Below, piece by piece: positions 25,978-27,500 of a stretch of DNA of 27,500 nucleotides. The stretch's first letter is position 1, and each line of letters begins with the position of its first letter. Location of the stretch: contig JAWQFJ010006111.1 in the NCBI GenBank assembly GCA_034096865.1, forward strand, positions 25,001 to 52,500, read 5' to 3'. This DNA is from Theodoxus fluviatilis (taxonomy: Eukaryota > Mollusca > Gastropoda > Cycloneritida > Neritidae). The notes beneath the pieces are model-generated. The model was not told the DNA's origin. It searched no databases and worked only from the letters and a program-made list of their open reading frames with translations. The position numbers were made by a program, and so were the translations under genes.

Positions 25978-26519
25978 GTAATTTTCGATCGAGTTCATTG
26001 GCTCGAGAGGTTACCGCCCATGTGCGTGGATTTCGCCATTGGTCCATCGCAGCGCGTCACTGTGAAAAGTGTCGGTAACAGATCTAAGGGCATTATGGGA
26101 ATACGAAGTACTTAAGACCATGCGAAGACGGAGGGCAGCAGGTACTACAGTCAATATCTCAGGTGAAACTCCGTCCTGCTTTGAAAGTGCACACCGAGGC
26201 GTCCAACTACTGCGATGTGACTGACACTCGGGCCAATCTTAAACAGAGAAACCGGTTTCTCAACCAAGTAAATGTCACTGAAAAATGAATGACACGTCCC
26301 GCGAGTAAAGTTAGCAATAATTCAGACGGTGATTTTCTAGAGATTTGGCTGAGCATACACTTTGTTTTGCTTTTCCTTAATCAGGCAGAACACGACCCCT
26401 TCTGTCCTCGCCTCAAAACTGTCAGTGTGAAAGTTAATAACAAAACGTCACAAACATGATTTTCATTGATTCTCCATTTCATCAACTGGCCTTTAGATAG
26501 AGTCAGACTTTCAGAGAGA
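25978..26519. other. Unique sequence, no gene recognised
   Basis: Begins with the donor-like GTAATTTT. Nothing recognisable in about 540 bp. CTGGCCTTTAG at about 26487-26497 could serve as an acceptor. Confidence 0.45.
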
Positions 26520-26984
26520 ATGTTCTCTGTAGTAAGGTCGTGTCAGGAGAGCACTCTTAGTTTACTGTTTCCTGAAGACTCGGGGAGAAATCTTCGACCG
26601 TTCACTCGTCTCTACGTCCTTGTGGTCGCGCTGAAAGAGCCGTCTCTTTGGCCACGAAGTACACATCATCGAGACGACCCGGGACGAGACCGCTCAATGG
26701 AGGCCCTTGATTCCAATAAAATGTCTTTTTCGAGGGGCATTGTGCTGAACAGCCAGGATGGTTTTAGAGACGAGATGACACAGTGCATATCTTGCAGCTC
26801 TTCCGCAGAGAGAAAGGGCGCGGCTGCCGGGCGGGACGCCTGTCTTCTGCGCGCCCCGTGTAGCGCTGCTGGAGAGGTTTTCAGGCGCTGCTCGAGACAC
26901 GCTGCTGCGTGGAGCCCCTCTCGCTCACGGCCTGCATTGAAAAGTCAAGAGATCCCACGCCACAGCAGCCGTCGTCACGCGTAG
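26520..26984 (+). CDS. 154-codon open frame, unrecognised
   Basis: From an ATG at 26520-26522 to TAG at 26982-26984. The frame is open further upstream to about 26466 without another ATG. It lies in non-repetitive DNA that becomes CpG- and GC-rich towards its end. N-terminal text is MFSVVRSCQESTLSLLFPED, the middle contains EALDSNKMSFSRGIVLNSQD, and there is a CISC motif at about residue 91; the C-terminus is Ala/Arg-rich. No signal peptide, transmembrane segment or known domain. It is the longest frame outside repeats, which is weak positive evidence. The GC-rich half raises the chance of a random open frame. Possibly a single coding exon or a long non-coding transcript's frame. Confidence 0.25.
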   Translation: MFSVVRSCQESTLSLLFPEDSGRNLRPFTRLYVLVVALKEPSLWPRSTHHRDDPGRDRSMEALDSNKMSFSRGIVLNSQDGFRDEMTQCISCSSSAERKGAAAGRDACLLRAPCSAAGEVFRRCSRHAAAWSPSRSRPALKSQEIPRHSSRRHA

Positions 26985-27500
26985 GCTGACATTCATTGCC
27001 ATGCGTTTTCCATTCCATTTGTTCTGGACGCAAGTAGAAAGAGCGGACGTTGATATAGAGTGTACAGAAATAATTTCATAAACGGTTTCTCCGTAAGACA
27101 AATTGAATGGAAAGGAAAGATGTCAACTCAATTCTAGTGACTTGGCCAACGCAAGGGAAAAGAAAACGTATTGAAGCGAGGACACGGGATTTGGAAGAGT
27201 TGATATTTTGAAGTAGGGATGAGAAAGTAGATATACAGTCGAAACAGCAAAAACTAATGAGGTACGTGAGGAGTTGCGGGATGAGAGTAGAGTCCTTGCA
27301 CGTTGGGGGAAGAATGCAAGGCGGAATGGGGGTCGAAGTAGGGGTGGAGGTTGACGTAGCGCTGTGAAAATTGCCGGGAGAGGACAGGAACGGGACAGAG
27401 TGGTCATGTGACGATGACGTACAGCATGGCGACAGAGGCCAGACCGGAAGCAAGCGTGTGCCAACAGCGAGGCGTGCTGCCCCCTACAAAGGCATGCCGG
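26985..27500. other. Right-edge sequence, no gene recognised
   Basis: Two overlapping minus frames (27076-27453, 125 codons; 27123-27464, 113 codons) cover much of this. Their Ser/Thr/Pro-rich and Arg-rich text shows no domain. The region 27250-27450 is purine-rich on the + strand. Confidence 0.35.

Noticed and set aside
27076..27464. 125- and 113-codon minus-strand frames
   Set aside because: Two frames overlap over purine-rich DNA. Neither has a domain, and their Ser/Thr/Pro- or Arg-rich text fits base composition.

Overview
The window is a repeat-saturated, gene-poor stretch of a eukaryotic (metazoan) nuclear genome. There are no operons, ribosome binding sites or dense coding. Instead it holds long microsatellites, several minisatellite families, transposon ends, a retrovirus-like LTR and degraded LINE pieces. 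GC-balanced DNA with LINEs carrying short tandem 3' tails, foldback elements and recurring GGGAGGTAA-type motifs (about 281-291 and, inverted, 13388-13398) fits an invertebrate, possibly a mollusc. That assignment is an impression, not a proof.

Layout. 1-97 is a (GA)n tract. 955-2225 is a 31-bp minisatellite. 2299-2990 is a DNA element with near-perfect 52-bp terminal inverted repeats. 3486-3830 holds a hAT-like right end abutting the ATACAG-type tail and terminal hairpin of a minus-strand LINE or SINE. 4755-7290 is a 2.5-kb pyrimidine-rich block made of tetranucleotide, 50-bp, 40-bp, 67-bp and 12-bp arrays. 7478-7812 is the end of a minus-strand LINE with a Zn-knuckle-like CPLC/ENE motif and a (CAA)n tail. 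8286-8740 is a compound microsatellite. 10085-12761 and 14605-15280 are two blocks of one 23-bp minisatellite, split by a 1.84-kb insert (12762-14598) that looks like a transposon with short terminal inverted repeats and a CAGATC target duplication. That insert carries a large G-tract/C-tract inverted repeat. 17451-17737 is seven identical 41-bp units. 18634-19499 is almost pure pyrimidine. 21674-23688 holds a Ty3/gypsy-like 3' LTR with polypurine tract next to a foldback element. 23970-24871 holds two diverged direct-repeat pairs.

Coding content. Nearly all long open frames are artefacts of stop-free tandem repeats whose unit length is not a multiple of three, so several frames stay open. 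I found no gene I can name. The best coding candidates are short, splice-bounded open stretches: 18315-18391 joined in compatible phase to 18550-18617; 15560-15968 (one internal TAG); 25872-25977; a cysteine-rich frame on the minus strand at 8888-9130; and a 154-codon frame at 26520-26984. All are low confidence and need transcript evidence.

I see no convincing new multi-gene system. The most unusual features are structural: a transposon that splits a minisatellite and carries an opposed G-run/C-run palindrome; a 21-unit, indel-free 40-bp array in which most units end in a splice-acceptor-like sequence; a seven-unit 41-bp array that is open in all six frames with an E-box in every unit; and an 866-bp polypyrimidine tract between candidate exons.
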